A DNA stretch of 64,000 bases from Burkholderiales bacterium (GCA_016213205.1 JACRAZ010000072.1:85731-149730); one strand, 5' to 3'. Positions 1-8,982 are shown, counted from the first letter of the stretch. Made by a program: numbers and translations. Notes: a model not told the origin generated them from the letters alone.

Positions 1-820
1 GGCCCAGCGCGTAGTGGTACAGCGTGGCCACGGCGGTGGCCGCGAAGCACAGCCCGAAACCATAGAAGGTGAGGTGGTGGCAGCGCCGGCGCGCCAGGCT
101 GAAGGCATCGTCCTCGTTGTTGCAGCCCTGGCCATGGCCGCCGCCCAGGTGGGTGAGGCGCAGCACGTCGCGCGTGGCCTCGCCGGCGGCGGCAGCGCTG
201 GCGGGGCCGGGTGGCGCCGCGCGCCAGAAGCGGCGCACGCCGATGGCCAGCGCCAGCACCGCAAAGCCGAACACCGGCGCGAACAAGGCCACCATCTGCC
301 CGTGCGGCAGCACCGCGTAGTAGCTCTGCCGGCCCGGCGTGCCCCACAGGCCCGCGCCCCAGCCACCGCCTTCGGCAAAGGGCTGCGCCAGCACCAGCGC
401 CACCAGCAGCGCCAGGCCCAGCGCCAGCGCCAGCGCCAGCACCAGGCCGTTGCGCTGGTACAGCGCGCCCACCGGCTTTGGCCAGGCGTGTTCGGCATAG
501 GTGCGCCGGCGCACCTGGGCCATGGCCCGCGGCACGTTGACGCCGAACGCATGCGGCGGCGCGTACTGGCAGGCATGCAGGCAGGCGCCGCAGTGGTGGC
601 ACAGGTTGGCCAGGAAGTGCGCGTCGGTGGCGCTGAACTCGAGCCGGCGCGTCATCGCCGGGAACACGGCGCAAAAGCCCTCGCAGTAGCGGCAGGCATT
701 GCAGATCTGCAGCACGCGGGCCACCTCGGCCTCGGGGCTCGCGGGTTGGGTGCCCGGGGGCAGCGGCATGCCCTGGGCCAGCGCGCTGGCCTGCTGCACC
801 AGGCGGTCAAGCGGCGGCAT
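1..820 (-). CDS. tcuB: Tricarballylate utilization protein TcuB (partial)
   Basis: Membrane iron-sulfur protein that re-oxidises the FAD of TcuA during tricarballylate oxidation and passes electrons to the quinone pool. The start is the ATG at 820-818 and overlaps the end of tcuA by 14 nt. The gene runs off the left edge after about 273 codons. The N-terminus carries two ferredoxin-like cysteine motifs, CNACRYCEGFC (about residues 40-50) and CHHCGACLHAC (about 74-84). Hydrophobic helices follow, as in the CitB/TcuB family. The tcuR-tcuA-tcuB order supports the name. The C-terminus and any tcuC transporter gene would lie outside the window. Confidence 0.88.
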   Translation of the reverse strand, partial: MPPLDRLVQQASALAQGMPLPPGTQPASPEAEVARVLQICNACRYCEGFCAVFPAMTRRLEFSATDAHFLANLCHHCGACLHACQYAPPHAFGVNVPRAMAQVRRRTYAEHAWPKPVGALYQRNGLVLALALALGLALLVALVLAQPFAEGGGWGAGLWGTPGRQSYYAVLPHGQMVALFAPVFGFAVLALAIGVRRFWRAAPPGPASAAAAGEATRDVLRLTHLGGGHGQGCNNEDDAFSLARRRCHHLTFYGFGLCFAATAVATLYHYALG

Positions 821-2210
821 GCGCAGCCTCCTTCAAGGCCGCGGCGGCGGCCCGGGTGCCGGCGATGCGCCCGAAGGCGGTGCCGATGGACATGCCCACG
901 CCCGCGGTGTAGCCCTTGCCCAGCACGTTGCCGGCCATCATCTCGCCGGCCACGAACAGGTTGGCGCTGGGCCGGCCGCCAAAGCGCACCGCGGCGGTGG
1001 CATCGGTCTTCAGGCCCAGGTAGGTGAAGGTCACGCCCGGCCGCAGCGCGTAGCCGAAGAAGGGCGGCGTGTCGATCGGCCGGGCCCAGTGGGTCTTGGC
1101 CGGTGCCAGGCCTTCGGTGTGGCAATCGTCGAGCTGGGTGTGGTCGAAGCGGCCGCCGCGGCAGGCGGCGTTGTAGCGGGTGAGCGTGTCCATGAAGACG
1201 GCTTCGTCCAGGCCGAGCTGCTGGGCCAGCGCCGGCAGCGTGGCCGCCTTCACGCCCGGAAACACCGGCGGCATGAAGCGGCCCACGGCCTTGGCGTCGA
1301 TGATCGACCAGGCGATCTGCCCCGGCTGCTGCGCCACCAGCCGGCCCCAGATGGCGTAGCGCTTGGGCCAGAAGTCCTCGCCCTCGTCGTAGAAGCGCTG
1401 CGCATCGCGGTTGAGCACCACGCCCAGCGAGACGCAATCGATGCGGGTGCAGATGCCGCCGTCGTACAGCGGCGCGCGTGCGTCAATGGCCACCATGTGG
1501 GCCTGCGTGGGGTCGCCGATCGCATCGGCCCCCGCATCGAGCATGAACTTCAGCAGCGTGCCGCGGTTGTACTGCGTGCCGCGGATCAGGAAGTTGTCGG
1601 CCGGCCATTCGCCGCGTTCGTTCTGCCCCCAGGCTTCGCGCAGCCATTCGCGGTTGGACTCGAACCCGCCGGCGGCCAGCACGCAGGCCTTGGCCGCCAC
1701 GCGCTCGGTGCCCACGAAGGCAGCAACGAAGCGGCCGTCCTGCAGCGCGATGCGGTCCACCGGCGCGTCGTAGCGCACCTGCACGCCCAGCTGCTCGGCG
1801 CTGCGGTAGTAGGCATTCACCAGCGCCTTGCCGCCGCCCATGAAGAAGGCATTGGTGCGCGCGGTGTGCAGCGCGCCCGAGAGCGAGGGCTGGAAGTGCA
1901 CGCCATGGCGGCGCATCCAGCCGCGGCAGGTGGCCGAGGCGCGGATCACCAGCCGCGCCAGGGCTTCGTCGGTGAGGCCGCCGGTCACCTTGAGCAGGTC
2001 TTGCCAGTACTCCTCTTCGGGGTAGGCGTCGACCAGCACGTCCTGCGGTGCGTCGTGCATGCAGCGCAGGTTGCGGGTGTGCATCGAGTTGCCGCCGCGC
2101 CATTCACGCGGGGCGGCTTCGAGCAGCAGCACGCTGGCGCCGGCCTCGCGCGCCATCAGCGCGGCGCACAGCGCGGCGTTGCCGCCGCCGATCACCAGCA
2201 CATCCACCAT
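807..2210 (-). CDS. tcuA: FAD-dependent tricarballylate dehydrogenase TcuA
   Basis: Oxidises tricarballylate to cis-aconitate, feeding the TCA cycle. The 467-residue protein starts with a Rossmann FAD-binding motif, VLVIGGGNAALCAALMA, within the first 25 residues, followed by a fumarate-reductase/succinate-dehydrogenase-type flavoprotein fold. The C-terminal part has the second FAD contact (FVAGEMMAGNVLGKGYTAG). Length fits the TcuA family. It overlaps tcuB downstream and is preceded by tcuR on the same strand, so the three are probably co-transcribed. A related substrate such as another tricarboxylate cannot be excluded. Confidence 0.88.
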   Translation of the reverse strand: MVDVLVIGGGNAALCAALMAREAGASVLLLEAAPREWRGGNSMHTRNLRCMHDAPQDVLVDAYPEEEYWQDLLKVTGGLTDEALARLVIRASATCRGWMRRHGVHFQPSLSGALHTARTNAFFMGGGKALVNAYYRSAEQLGVQVRYDAPVDRIALQDGRFVAAFVGTERVAAKACVLAAGGFESNREWLREAWGQNERGEWPADNFLIRGTQYNRGTLLKFMLDAGADAIGDPTQAHMVAIDARAPLYDGGICTRIDCVSLGVVLNRDAQRFYDEGEDFWPKRYAIWGRLVAQQPGQIAWSIIDAKAVGRFMPPVFPGVKAATLPALAQQLGLDEAVFMDTLTRYNAACRGGRFDHTQLDDCHTEGLAPAKTHWARPIDTPPFFGYALRPGVTFTYLGLKTDATAAVRFGGRPSANLFVAGEMMAGNVLGKGYTAGVGMSIGTAFGRIAGTRAAAAALKEAAHAAA

Positions 2211-2259
2211 GCGTCGGGTCTCCCGTTGTCCATGCCGCCCGAGCGCACTGTAGGCGCTG

Positions 2260-2288
2260 GCCGCCGGCGCGGGTAGAGCGCCGGCGGC
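2260..2288 (-). terminator. GC-rich hairpin between tcuR and tcuA
   Basis: GCCGCCGGCGC and GCGCCGGCGGC form a perfect 11-bp stem around a 7-nt loop. It lies just after the tcuR stop. No T-run follows on the minus strand, so it may attenuate or stabilise mRNA rather than terminate. Confidence 0.4.
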
Positions 2289-2297
2289 AAGGGGGTT

Positions 2298-3224
2298 TCA
2301 GTGTTCGTGAAGGCGGGCCCCGGCCCAGCGCCCGCTGCGCACCAGTTCGCGCGCCAGCTCGGTGATCACGCCCCGCGTGGCCAGCGCCGCGGGCGAGAGC
2401 TCGTCGTCCGACAGGCTGGCCAGCAGGTTGGGGCGGCGGGCGTGGCGGTCGCTGATGGGCAGCACCGCGAAATCGTCGCCGCGCAGCCGCGCCGCGGCGG
2501 CACCGGGCTGGATGGTGGCGGCCTGGCCGGCCGAGACCACGTCCATCAGCAGCGCGAGGCCGTCGATCTCGGCCACCACGTGGGGTGCGCAGCGGGCGCG
2601 GCTGAAGGCCGCATCGACGATGGTGCGCAGGTCGTGCGGCGCGCTGGGCAGCACCAGCGGCAGCGTGCCCAGGCGATCCAGCCGGGTGCTGCGGCCGCCC
2701 GGCAGGCCGGGCAGCGAACGCGCGCCGATGACGAACAGCCGCTCCTCCAGCAGCGGCGTGAGCGACAGGCGTCGTGCGGGCTCGGCGTGGAACAGCAGCG
2801 CCAGGTCGAGCTGGCGGGCGTTGAGCCGGTCGGCCAGGTCGCCGGTGAGCGCTTCCACCAGGTGCAGCCGCACATCGGGGTAGCGCTCGCGCATCGCCTG
2901 CATCAGCGGCAGGCCCAGCACGGTGGCGGTGGTGGGCGCCAGGCCCACGCTCACGTGGCCGGCCAGACGCGCGGTGTGGGCGGCGCGCACCGCCTCGTCG
3001 GCGTGGCGCAGCGCGAGCTGGGCCTGGCGCAGGAAGGCCAGGCCCGCATCGGTGGGCCGCACGCCGCTGGGCCCGCGCTGCAGCAGCCGGGTGGCCAGCT
3101 CGCCCTCGAGCCGGCTCATCTGCTGGCTGAGCGCCGAGGTCACCAGCCCCAGGTCGGCCGCGGCCTGGCTCAGGCTGCCGAGTTCGACGATGCGCACGAA
3201 GTAGCGCAGCTGGCGCAGTTCCAT
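2298..3224 (-). CDS. tcuR: LysR-family regulator TcuR
   Basis: Transcriptional regulator of tricarballylate use, inferred from adjacency to tcuAB. The protein is 308 residues from the ATG at 3224-3222, which begins MELRQLRYFVRIVELGSLSQ, the typical LysR N-terminal helix-turn-helix. A periplasmic-binding-protein-like effector domain follows. A longer reading frame exists upstream, but it would run into the divergent kinase gene and lacks family similarity. The 76 bp separating it from the kinase start could hold promoters in both directions. Unlike many LysR genes it is co-directional with its presumed targets. Confidence 0.8.
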   Translation of the reverse strand: MELRQLRYFVRIVELGSLSQAAADLGLVTSALSQQMSRLEGELATRLLQRGPSGVRPTDAGLAFLRQAQLALRHADEAVRAAHTARLAGHVSVGLAPTTATVLGLPLMQAMRERYPDVRLHLVEALTGDLADRLNARQLDLALLFHAEPARRLSLTPLLEERLFVIGARSLPGLPGGRSTRLDRLGTLPLVLPSAPHDLRTIVDAAFSRARCAPHVVAEIDGLALLMDVVSAGQAATIQPGAAAARLRGDDFAVLPISDRHARRPNLLASLSDDELSPAALATRGVITELARELVRSGRWAGARLHEH

Positions 3225-3300
3225 GGGGCCGGATTGTGCGGCCGGGCCGCTGCCTGCCCGGGCCGCGCCGCCGAGGCACAGGCCTTGCACCGGGCCGGGC

Positions 3301-4503
3301 ATGCATGCCGCCGCGCCGCCCGCCCCAGTGTTGCCCGAGCCGCCGCCCACCCCGGCCGCCGCCGCTGACCGCCTGGCGCTGCTGCTCGAATCCACCGGCG
3401 AAGGCATCTTCGGCATCGACATGGACGGCCTGTGCACCTTTGTGAACCGCGCGGCCGCCCAGATGTTGGGCTGGCGCACCGAAGAAGTGCTTGGCCGCAA
3501 CATGCATGCACTGATCCATCACACGCATGCCGATGGCCGGGCCTACCCCGAGCCCGAGTGCCCGATCTTCAACGCCTTCCGCCAGGGCCTGCCCTGCCGC
3601 ATCGACGACGAGGTGCTGTGGCGCGCCGACGGCTCGCCCTTTCCGGCCGAGTACTCCAGCTACCCCATCCTCGAAGACGGCCGGGTGCAGGGCGCGGTGG
3701 TCACCTTCGTCGACATCAGCGAGCGCAAGCGCCAGCAGGCCGAGCTGCAGCGCAGCCGCGACGAACTGGAGCAGCGCGTGGCCGAGCGCACCCAGCAGCT
3801 GCGCGAGCTGGCCGCCCACGGCGAGACGGTGCGCGAGAACGAGCGCCGCCGCATCGCGCGCGAGATCCACGACGAGCTGGGCTCGCTGCTGGTGGCGCTG
3901 AAGCTGGACGTGAACTGGCTGGGCAAGCGGCTGGAAGACCAGGCCCCGCTGCGCTGCAAGTGCCAGGGCATGGGCCGGCTGATCGACACCGCGGTGGACA
4001 ACGTGGGCCGCATCATCACCGACCTGCGGCCCAGCATCCTGGACCACCAGGGCCTGTGGGCCGCGCTGGAATGGCAGGCGCAGGAGTTCCTGGAAGCCCG
4101 TGAACTGCAGGGCCCCTGGCGCTGCCACGTGGCCGCCGGCATCGCGCCGCCGGACGGGCCGCTGGCGATCGCGGTGTTCCGCATCTTCCAGGAGATGCTG
4201 TCCAACATCGCCCGCCATGCGCAGGCCCGGCAGGTGGACATGCAGATCACGGTGGACGACCCGCCCGCGCCGGTGCTCTACATCGAGGTGCGGGACGACG
4301 GCGTGGGCTGCACGCCCGAGGCGCTGAACCACCCGCGCAGCTGGGGCGTGATCGGCATGCGCGAGCGCGCGGCGCAGTTCGGCGGCCGGCTGTTCATCGA
4401 CAGCGCGCCCGGCCAGGGCACCCGCGTGCGGCTGGTGATGCCGCTGCCCGAGCCACCGCCGGCCGGCACGCCGCCGCCACCGCCCGAAGGGGCGCCCGCA
4501 TGA
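3301..4503 (+). CDS. PAS-domain sensor histidine kinase (NarX/DegS type)
   Basis: Sensor half of a two-component system, about 400 residues from the ATG at 3301; an in-frame start at 3223 would overlap tcuR. One PAS domain lies at about residues 20-130 (sequence around LLESTGEGIFGIDMDG). A glutamate/arginine-rich coiled coil follows, then a HisKA_3 segment with the phospho-accepting histidine in RRRIAREIHDELGS. The ATPase domain has the N box ANIARH-like segment and the DDGVG motif. No transmembrane segments are evident, so sensing is probably cytoplasmic. The tail is proline-rich. It overlaps the response regulator by 4 nt. Its signal is unknown, but the next operon is for cyanate uptake. 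Confidence 0.88.
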   Translation: MHAAAPPAPVLPEPPPTPAAAADRLALLLESTGEGIFGIDMDGLCTFVNRAAAQMLGWRTEEVLGRNMHALIHHTHADGRAYPEPECPIFNAFRQGLPCRIDDEVLWRADGSPFPAEYSSYPILEDGRVQGAVVTFVDISERKRQQAELQRSRDELEQRVAERTQQLRELAAHGETVRENERRRIAREIHDELGSLLVALKLDVNWLGKRLEDQAPLRCKCQGMGRLIDTAVDNVGRIITDLRPSILDHQGLWAALEWQAQEFLEARELQGPWRCHVAAGIAPPDGPLAIAVFRIFQEMLSNIARHAQARQVDMQITVDDPPAPVLYIEVRDDGVGCTPEALNHPRSWGVIGMRERAAQFGGRLFIDSAPGQGTRVRLVMPLPEPPPAGTPPPPPEGAPA

Positions 4504-5147
4504 TCCGCGTGCTGATCTGCGACGACCACCTGATCGTGCGCCAGGGCATCAAGCAGATCCTGGCCGATGCGGCCGACATCACGGTGGTGGCCGAGGCCGC
4601 GCACTCGGCCGACGCGGTGGCGCGGGTGCGCGAAGGCGGCATCGAGGTGCTGCTGCTGGACATCGCGCTGCCCGGGCGCGACGGGCTGGAGGTGCTCAAG
4701 CAGGTGAAGGCCGAGCTGCCGAAGCTGCCGGTGCTGATGCTCTCCACCTACCCCGACCGCCAGTACGCGGTGCGCTGCCTGAAGCTGGGCGCCGCCGGCT
4801 ACCTGAACAAGAGCGCCGATTCCGAGCAGCTGATCGAGGCGGTGCGCAAGGCCGCGCTGGGCCAGCGCTTCATCACGCCGCATGTGGCCGAGCTGCTGGC
4901 CAACGCGCTGCAGGCGCCGGGCGGGCAGGAGCAGCCGCTGCACGAGCGCCTGTCGCACCGCGAGCACCAGGTGTTCCAGCTGCTGGCCTCGGGCTCCAGC
5001 GTGGGCGAGATCGCGCTGCAGCTCTCGCTGGCGCCCAACACCGTGAGCACCTACCGCGCCCGCATCCTGGAAAAGGCCGGCGTGCGCAACGATGTCGAGC
5101 TGGCGCTGGTGGCCCACGGCCGGGCCCAGGGCCCGGCGGTGTCGTGA
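4500..5147 (+). CDS. NarL/FixJ-family response regulator
   Basis: A 215-residue DNA-binding partner of the kinase, translationally coupled through an ATGA overlap. The receiver domain has acidic residues D8/D9, phospho-acceptor D54 (LLLDIALPG), S82/T83 and K104. A LuxR-type helix-turn-helix is at about residues 148-205 (LSHREHQVFQLLASGSSVGE). The last codons belong to a 22-bp motif directly repeated 32 bp downstream. The cyanate transport operon begins 116 bp later on the same strand and is a plausible target, but no binding site was identified. Confidence 0.9.
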   Translation: MIRVLICDDHLIVRQGIKQILADAADITVVAEAAHSADAVARVREGGIEVLLLDIALPGRDGLEVLKQVKAELPKLPVLMLSTYPDRQYAVRCLKLGAAGYLNKSADSEQLIEAVRKAALGQRFITPHVAELLANALQAPGGQEQPLHERLSHREHQVFQLLASGSSVGEIALQLSLAPNTVSTYRARILEKAGVRNDVELALVAHGRAQGPAVS

Positions 5148-5174
5148 GGGCCCGGGCCCAGGGCCCAGCGGTGT
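5121..5174 (+). repeat. Short tandem duplication at the regulator stop codon
   Basis: A 22-nt segment beginning CGGGCCCAGGGCCC at 5121 recurs at 5153 with one mismatch, a 32-bp period. The first copy encodes the C-terminal tail of the response regulator and the second is past its stop. Both copies are internally self-complementary. Confidence 0.7.
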
Positions 5175-5263
5175 AGGGCTGGCACTACAAGAACTTGCCG
5201 GCCGTGTCGATGGCACGCCCGGTGCTTTGCGCCGAGCATCCCTTCATCGAACCGGAGCCGCGC

Positions 5264-6649
5264 ATGAGTGCCTACGACCCCTACGACGCCGACCGCCCGC
5301 TGCGCCTGGGCTGCGCCTGCGGCCAGCACACGAGCGATGCCGAACACGCCGCCGCCACCCTGCGCGAGCGCAGCGAGGCACCGGATGTCGTGGCCAGCAC
5401 CAGCGCCTTCATCGAGGCCACGCTGGTGAAGGCGCTGTTCCCGCAGGATGCGCTGCGCCGGCGCTTCCTGCGCGCGGTGGGCCGCAAGACGGCGGCCGCG
5501 GCCATCGGCAGCGTGCTGCCGCTGCACGCCCTGCAGGCCATGGCGCAGGACAAGGCGCCGCTGGAGAAGAAGGACCTGAAGATCGGCTTCATCCCGATCA
5601 CCTGCGCCACGCCGCTGATCATGGCGCACCCGCTGGGCTTCTACAGCAAGCAGGGCCTGAACGTCGAGGTGGTCAAGACGGCCGGCTGGGCCCTCATCCG
5701 CGACAAGATGCTGAACAAGGAGTACGACGCCACGCACTTCCTGTCGCCGATGCCGCTGGCCATCAGCCTGGGCCTGGGCAGCCAGGCCACGCCGATGAAC
5801 GTGGCCACGATCCAGAACACCAACGGCCAGGCCATCACGCTGGCCATGAAGCACAAGGACAAGCGCGACCCGAAGGACTGGAAGGGCTTCAAGTTCGCGG
5901 TGCCCTTCGAGTACTCGATGCACAACTTCCTGCTGCGCTACTACGTGGCCGAGCATGGGCTGGACCCGGACCGCGACATCCAGATCCGCGTGGTGCCGCC
6001 GCCGGAGATGGTGGCCAACCTGCGGGCCGGCAACATCGACGGCTTCCTCGGTCCCGACCCCTTCAACCAGCGCGCGGTGTTCGAGGAAGCGGGCTTCATC
6101 CACCTGCTCACCAAGGAGCTGTGGAACGGCCACCCCTGCTGCGCCTTCGGCACCAGCACCGAGTTCATCCAGAAGCACCCGAACACCTTCGCGGCGCTGT
6201 TCCGCGCCGTGCTCACCGCCGCGGCCATGGCGCGCGAGGCCAAGAACCGCGAGCTCATCGCCAAGGTCATCGCGCCGCAGGCCTACCTGAACCAGCCCGA
6301 GACGGTGATCGCGCAGGTGCTCACCGGCCGCTTTGCCGATGGCCTGGGCCAGGTGAAGAACGTGCCCGACCGCGCCGACTTCGACCCCATCCCCTGGCAG
6401 AGCATGGCGGTGTGGATGCTCACCCAGCTCAAGCGCTGGGGCTACCTGAAGGGCGACGTGAACTACAAGCAGATCGCCGAGAAGGTGTTCCTGCTCACCG
6501 ATGCCAAGAAGCACATGAAGGCGCTGGGCCAGGCCGCGCCCGAGGGCGCGTACCCGAAGTTCAGCGTGATGAACAAGCCCTTCGACCCCGACAAGGCCGA
6601 GGCCTACGCGCAGAGCTTCGCGATCAAGCGCGACGCGCGCCCGGCCTGA
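5264..6649 (+). CDS. Cyanate/nitrate-type ABC transporter substrate-binding protein (CmpA/NrtA family)
   Basis: Periplasmic binding component of an ABC importer, inferred to bind cyanate because cynS ends the operon. The start at 5264 is favoured by GGAG about 8 nt upstream, giving 461 residues. The N-terminus carries a cysteine-containing CACGQH segment. A twin-arginine-like RRRFLRAVGRK stretch follows at about residues 65-75, then a hydrophobic stretch, suggesting Tat export. The rest is the NrtA/SsuA-like fold (IGFIPITCATPLIMAHPLGF). The long leader before the Tat-like motif is unusual for a signal peptide but known in this family. Nitrate, nitrite or bicarbonate are possible alternative ligands. 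Confidence 0.82.
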   Translation: MSAYDPYDADRPLRLGCACGQHTSDAEHAAATLRERSEAPDVVASTSAFIEATLVKALFPQDALRRRFLRAVGRKTAAAAIGSVLPLHALQAMAQDKAPLEKKDLKIGFIPITCATPLIMAHPLGFYSKQGLNVEVVKTAGWALIRDKMLNKEYDATHFLSPMPLAISLGLGSQATPMNVATIQNTNGQAITLAMKHKDKRDPKDWKGFKFAVPFEYSMHNFLLRYYVAEHGLDPDRDIQIRVVPPPEMVANLRAGNIDGFLGPDPFNQRAVFEEAGFIHLLTKELWNGHPCCAFGTSTEFIQKHPNTFAALFRAVLTAAAMAREAKNRELIAKVIAPQAYLNQPETVIAQVLTGRFADGLGQVKNVPDRADFDPIPWQSMAVWMLTQLKRWGYLKGDVNYKQIAEKVFLLTDAKKHMKALGQAAPEGAYPKFSVMNKPFDPDKAEAYAQSFAIKRDARPA

Positions 6650-6668
6650 CGCAAGCGCCGGACATGCC

Positions 6669-7571
6669 ATGCAGTCCCCCGCATCGCTGAACGCCCGTGC
6701 CGCGCTGGTGAGCCTGCTGCTGCTGGCGCTGCTGCTGGGCATCTGGCACATCGCCACGCTCAGCCGCGCGCCGGTGCCCACCCCGCAGGCCGCACCGGCC
6801 CTCACGCCCGAGCAGATCGAATACGCCAAGCTGATGGGCAAGGACCCCGGTGCCGGCGCCGGCGGCAGCAGTGCCGCCGCGCCGCCGAAATCCGGCTTTC
6901 CCACGCTGGCGCAGATGGGCGAGGTGATCGCCCGCCATGCGTCGCAACCGTTCTACGACAACGGGCCCAACGACAAGGGCATCGCGCTGCAGCTCGCGTA
7001 CTCGCTGGGCCGGGTGGGGTTGGGCTACCTGTGCGCGGCGCTGGTGGCCATCCCGCTGGGTTTCGTCATCGGCATGAGCCCGCTGCTGTACCGCGCGCTG
7101 GACCCGTTCATCCAGCTGCTCAAGCCGATCTCGCCGCTGGCCTGGATGCCGCTGGCGCTGTACACGATCAAGGACTCGTCGGTCTCGGGCGTGTTCGTGA
7201 TCTTCATCTGCTCGTTGTGGCCGATGCTGATCAACACCGCCTTCGGCGTGGCCAGCGTGCGGCGCGAGTGGCTCAACGTGGCGCGCACGCTGGAGGTGAA
7301 GCCGCTGCGCAAGGCCTTCGAGGTGGTGCTGCCGGCCGCGGCGCCCACCATCCTGACGGGCATGCGCATCAGCATGGGCATTGCGTGGCTGGTGATCGTG
7401 GCCGCCGAGATGCTGGTGGGCGGCACCGGCATCGGCTACTTCGTGTGGAACGAGTGGAACAACCTCTCGCTGCCGAACGTGATCTTCGCGATCCTGGTGA
7501 TCGGCGTGGTGGGCATGGCGCTGGACCTGATGTTCGCGCGGCTGCAGAAGGCGGTGACCTATGTTGACTGA
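6669..7571 (+). CDS. Cyanate ABC transporter permease (NrtB/SsuC family)
   Basis: Inner-membrane permease of 300 residues. One N-terminal helix is followed by a roughly 60-residue periplasmic segment. The BPD_transp_1 core has about five helices and the EAA loop (VARTLEVKPLRKAFEVVLPAAAP) that contacts the ATPase. It follows the binding protein by 19 nt and overlaps the ATPase start by 11 nt, so the three are co-translated. Substrate assignment comes only from the downstream cyanase gene. Confidence 0.83.
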   Translation: MQSPASLNARAALVSLLLLALLLGIWHIATLSRAPVPTPQAAPALTPEQIEYAKLMGKDPGAGAGGSSAAAPPKSGFPTLAQMGEVIARHASQPFYDNGPNDKGIALQLAYSLGRVGLGYLCAALVAIPLGFVIGMSPLLYRALDPFIQLLKPISPLAWMPLALYTIKDSSVSGVFVIFICSLWPMLINTAFGVASVRREWLNVARTLEVKPLRKAFEVVLPAAAPTILTGMRISMGIAWLVIVAAEMLVGGTGIGYFVWNEWNNLSLPNVIFAILVIGVVGMALDLMFARLQKAVTYVD

Positions 7572-8529
7572 TCCCACCCCCAAGACGCCTGCGGCGTCGC
7601 CCCCCCGAGGGGGAGCGTTCGCCTTGGGGCGGCCCGGCGGCGAACAGTTTCTCTCCGTCGAAGGCCTGGCCAAGACCTACCCCGGCGCCACCGAGCCGGT
7701 GTTCGACAGCGTGAACTTCGGCATCACGCAGGGCGAGTTCGTCTGCATCATCGGCCACAGCGGCTGCGGCAAGACCACCATCCTGAACGTGCTGGCCGGG
7801 CTGGAAAGCGCGAGCGAAGGCAACGTGTTCATGGACCGCCGCGAGGTGGCCGGCCCCAGCCTGGAGCGCGGCGTGGTGTTCCAGGGCCATGCGCTGATGC
7901 CCTGGCTCACGGTGCGGCGCAACATCGCGTTCGCGGTGCGCAGCAAGTGGCCCGGCTGGAGCCGCGCGCAGGTGGACGCGCATGTGCAGCGTTATGTGGC
8001 CCTGGTGGGCCTGGCCGAGGCCATCGACAAGAAGCCCTCGCAGCTGTCGGGTGGCATGAAGCAGCGGGTGGGCATCGCGCGGGCGTTCGCCATCCAGCCC
8101 CGCATGCTGCTGCTGGACGAGCCCTTCGGCGCGCTGGACGCGCTGACCCGCGGCACCATCCAGGACGAGCTGCTGCGCATCTGCGCCGAGACGCAGCAGA
8201 CGGTGTTCATGATCACGCACGACGTGGACGAGGCCATCCTGCTGGCCGACCGCATCCTCTTGATGAGCAACGGCCCCCGCGCCCGTGTGGCCGAGGTGGT
8301 GCGCAACACCATGCCCAGGGACCGGCAGCGCGCCACGCTGCACCACGACCCGCAGTACTACCGCATCCGCAACCACCTGGTCGATTTCCTGGTGGCGCGC
8401 AGCAAGGAGCTCTCGCACGGCCGCGCGCCGGTCAGGCCGGTCGAGGTGAGCCCGGGGCTCGAGGACGAGCCCGCCGAACCTTCCCCTGCCGCGCCCAGCG
8501 GCGCACCGACACTAAGGAGAATTGCATGA
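7561..8529 (+). CDS. Cyanate ABC transporter ATP-binding protein (NrtD/CynD type)
   Basis: Energising ATPase, 322 residues. Walker A is GHSGCGKTT, the signature is LSGGMKQR and Walker B is MLLLDEPFGALD, followed by the H-loop ITHDVDEA. The start at 7561 overlaps the permease stop. Its first 30 or so codons (TPKTPAASPPRGGAFALGRP) coincide with a palindromic REP-like element, so the N-terminal extension looks like translated repeat DNA; the conserved domain begins near residue 30. The C-terminal 40 residues are proline/alanine-rich. The stop overlaps the cynS start (ATGA). Confidence 0.87.
   Translation: MLTDPTPKTPAASPPRGGAFALGRPGGEQFLSVEGLAKTYPGATEPVFDSVNFGITQGEFVCIIGHSGCGKTTILNVLAGLESASEGNVFMDRREVAGPSLERGVVFQGHALMPWLTVRRNIAFAVRSKWPGWSRAQVDAHVQRYVALVGLAEAIDKKPSQLSGGMKQRVGIARAFAIQPRMLLLDEPFGALDALTRGTIQDELLRICAETQQTVFMITHDVDEAILLADRILLMSNGPRARVAEVVRNTMPRDRQRATLHHDPQYYRIRNHLVDFLVARSKELSHGRAPVRPVEVSPGLEDEPAEPSPAAPSGAPTLRRIA
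7577..7629. repeat. REP-like palindromic element inside the ATPase 5' coding region
   Basis: Outer arms CCCCAAG (7577-7583) and CTTGGGG (7623-7629) enclose GACGCC-TGC-GGCGTC and a C-run/G-run hairpin with a GAG centre. The same CCCCCCGAGGGGG-type core recurs in intergenic DNA near 27880, and a related C-run/G-run palindrome is near 31500. Confidence 0.65.
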
Positions 8530-8969
8530 GCCGACTCGAGGTCACCGAAAAGATCATCGCCACCAAGGTGGCCAAGGGCATCAAGTGGTCCGATGTGGCC
8601 GCCAAGGTGGGCCTCAGCAAGGAATGGGTCACCGCCGCCTGCCTGGGGCAGATGACGCTGGACAAAACGCAGGCCGACATCGTGGGCAAGATCTTCGGCC
8701 TCAGCGCGGACGAGAAGAAGTGGCTGATGGTGGTGCCCTACAAGGGCAGCCTGCCCACCGCGGTGCCCACCGACCCGCTGATCTACCGCTTCTACGAACT
8801 GGTCAGCGTGTACGGCACCACCTTCAAGGAACTGATCCACGAAGAGTTCGGCGACGGCATCATGAGCGCGATCGACTTCAAGATGGACCTGCAGCGCGAG
8901 GCCGACCCCAAGGGCGACCGCGTGGCCATCACGATGAGCGGCAAGTTCCTCCCCTACAAGCAGTACTGA
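8526..8969 (+). CDS. cynS: Cyanate hydratase (cyanase)
   Basis: Catalyses bicarbonate-dependent decomposition of cyanate to ammonia and CO2, a cytoplasmic decamer in characterised members. The protein is 147 residues, close to the usual size. It has the N-terminal helical domain and the conserved C-terminal catalytic region with [13 protein letters not shown] (catalytic Arg), [14 protein letters not shown] (catalytic Glu and Ser) and [21 protein letters not shown] lies 8 nt before the ATG at 8526. The overlap with the ATPase gene couples uptake to degradation and strongly supports cyanate as the transported substrate. Confidence 0.96.
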   Translation: MSRLEVTEKIIATKVAKGIKWSDVAAKVGLSKEWVTAACLGQMTLDKTQADIVGKIFGLSADEKKWLMVVPYKGSLPTAVPTDPLIYRFYELVSVYGTTFKELIHEEFGDGIMSAIDFKMDLQREADPKGDRVAITMSGKFLPYKQY

Positions 8970-8982
8970 GCCCGGCGCGAGC

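Noticed and set aside
14..1027. Long plus-strand open frame at the left edge
   Set aside because: Antisense shadow of tcuB and tcuA; composition is arginine/histidine/glutamine-rich and no family motif is seen.
2104..4332. 742-codon minus-strand frame
   Set aside because: Runs antisense through the kinase gene and out of frame through tcuR; low-complexity shadow typical of GC-rich DNA.
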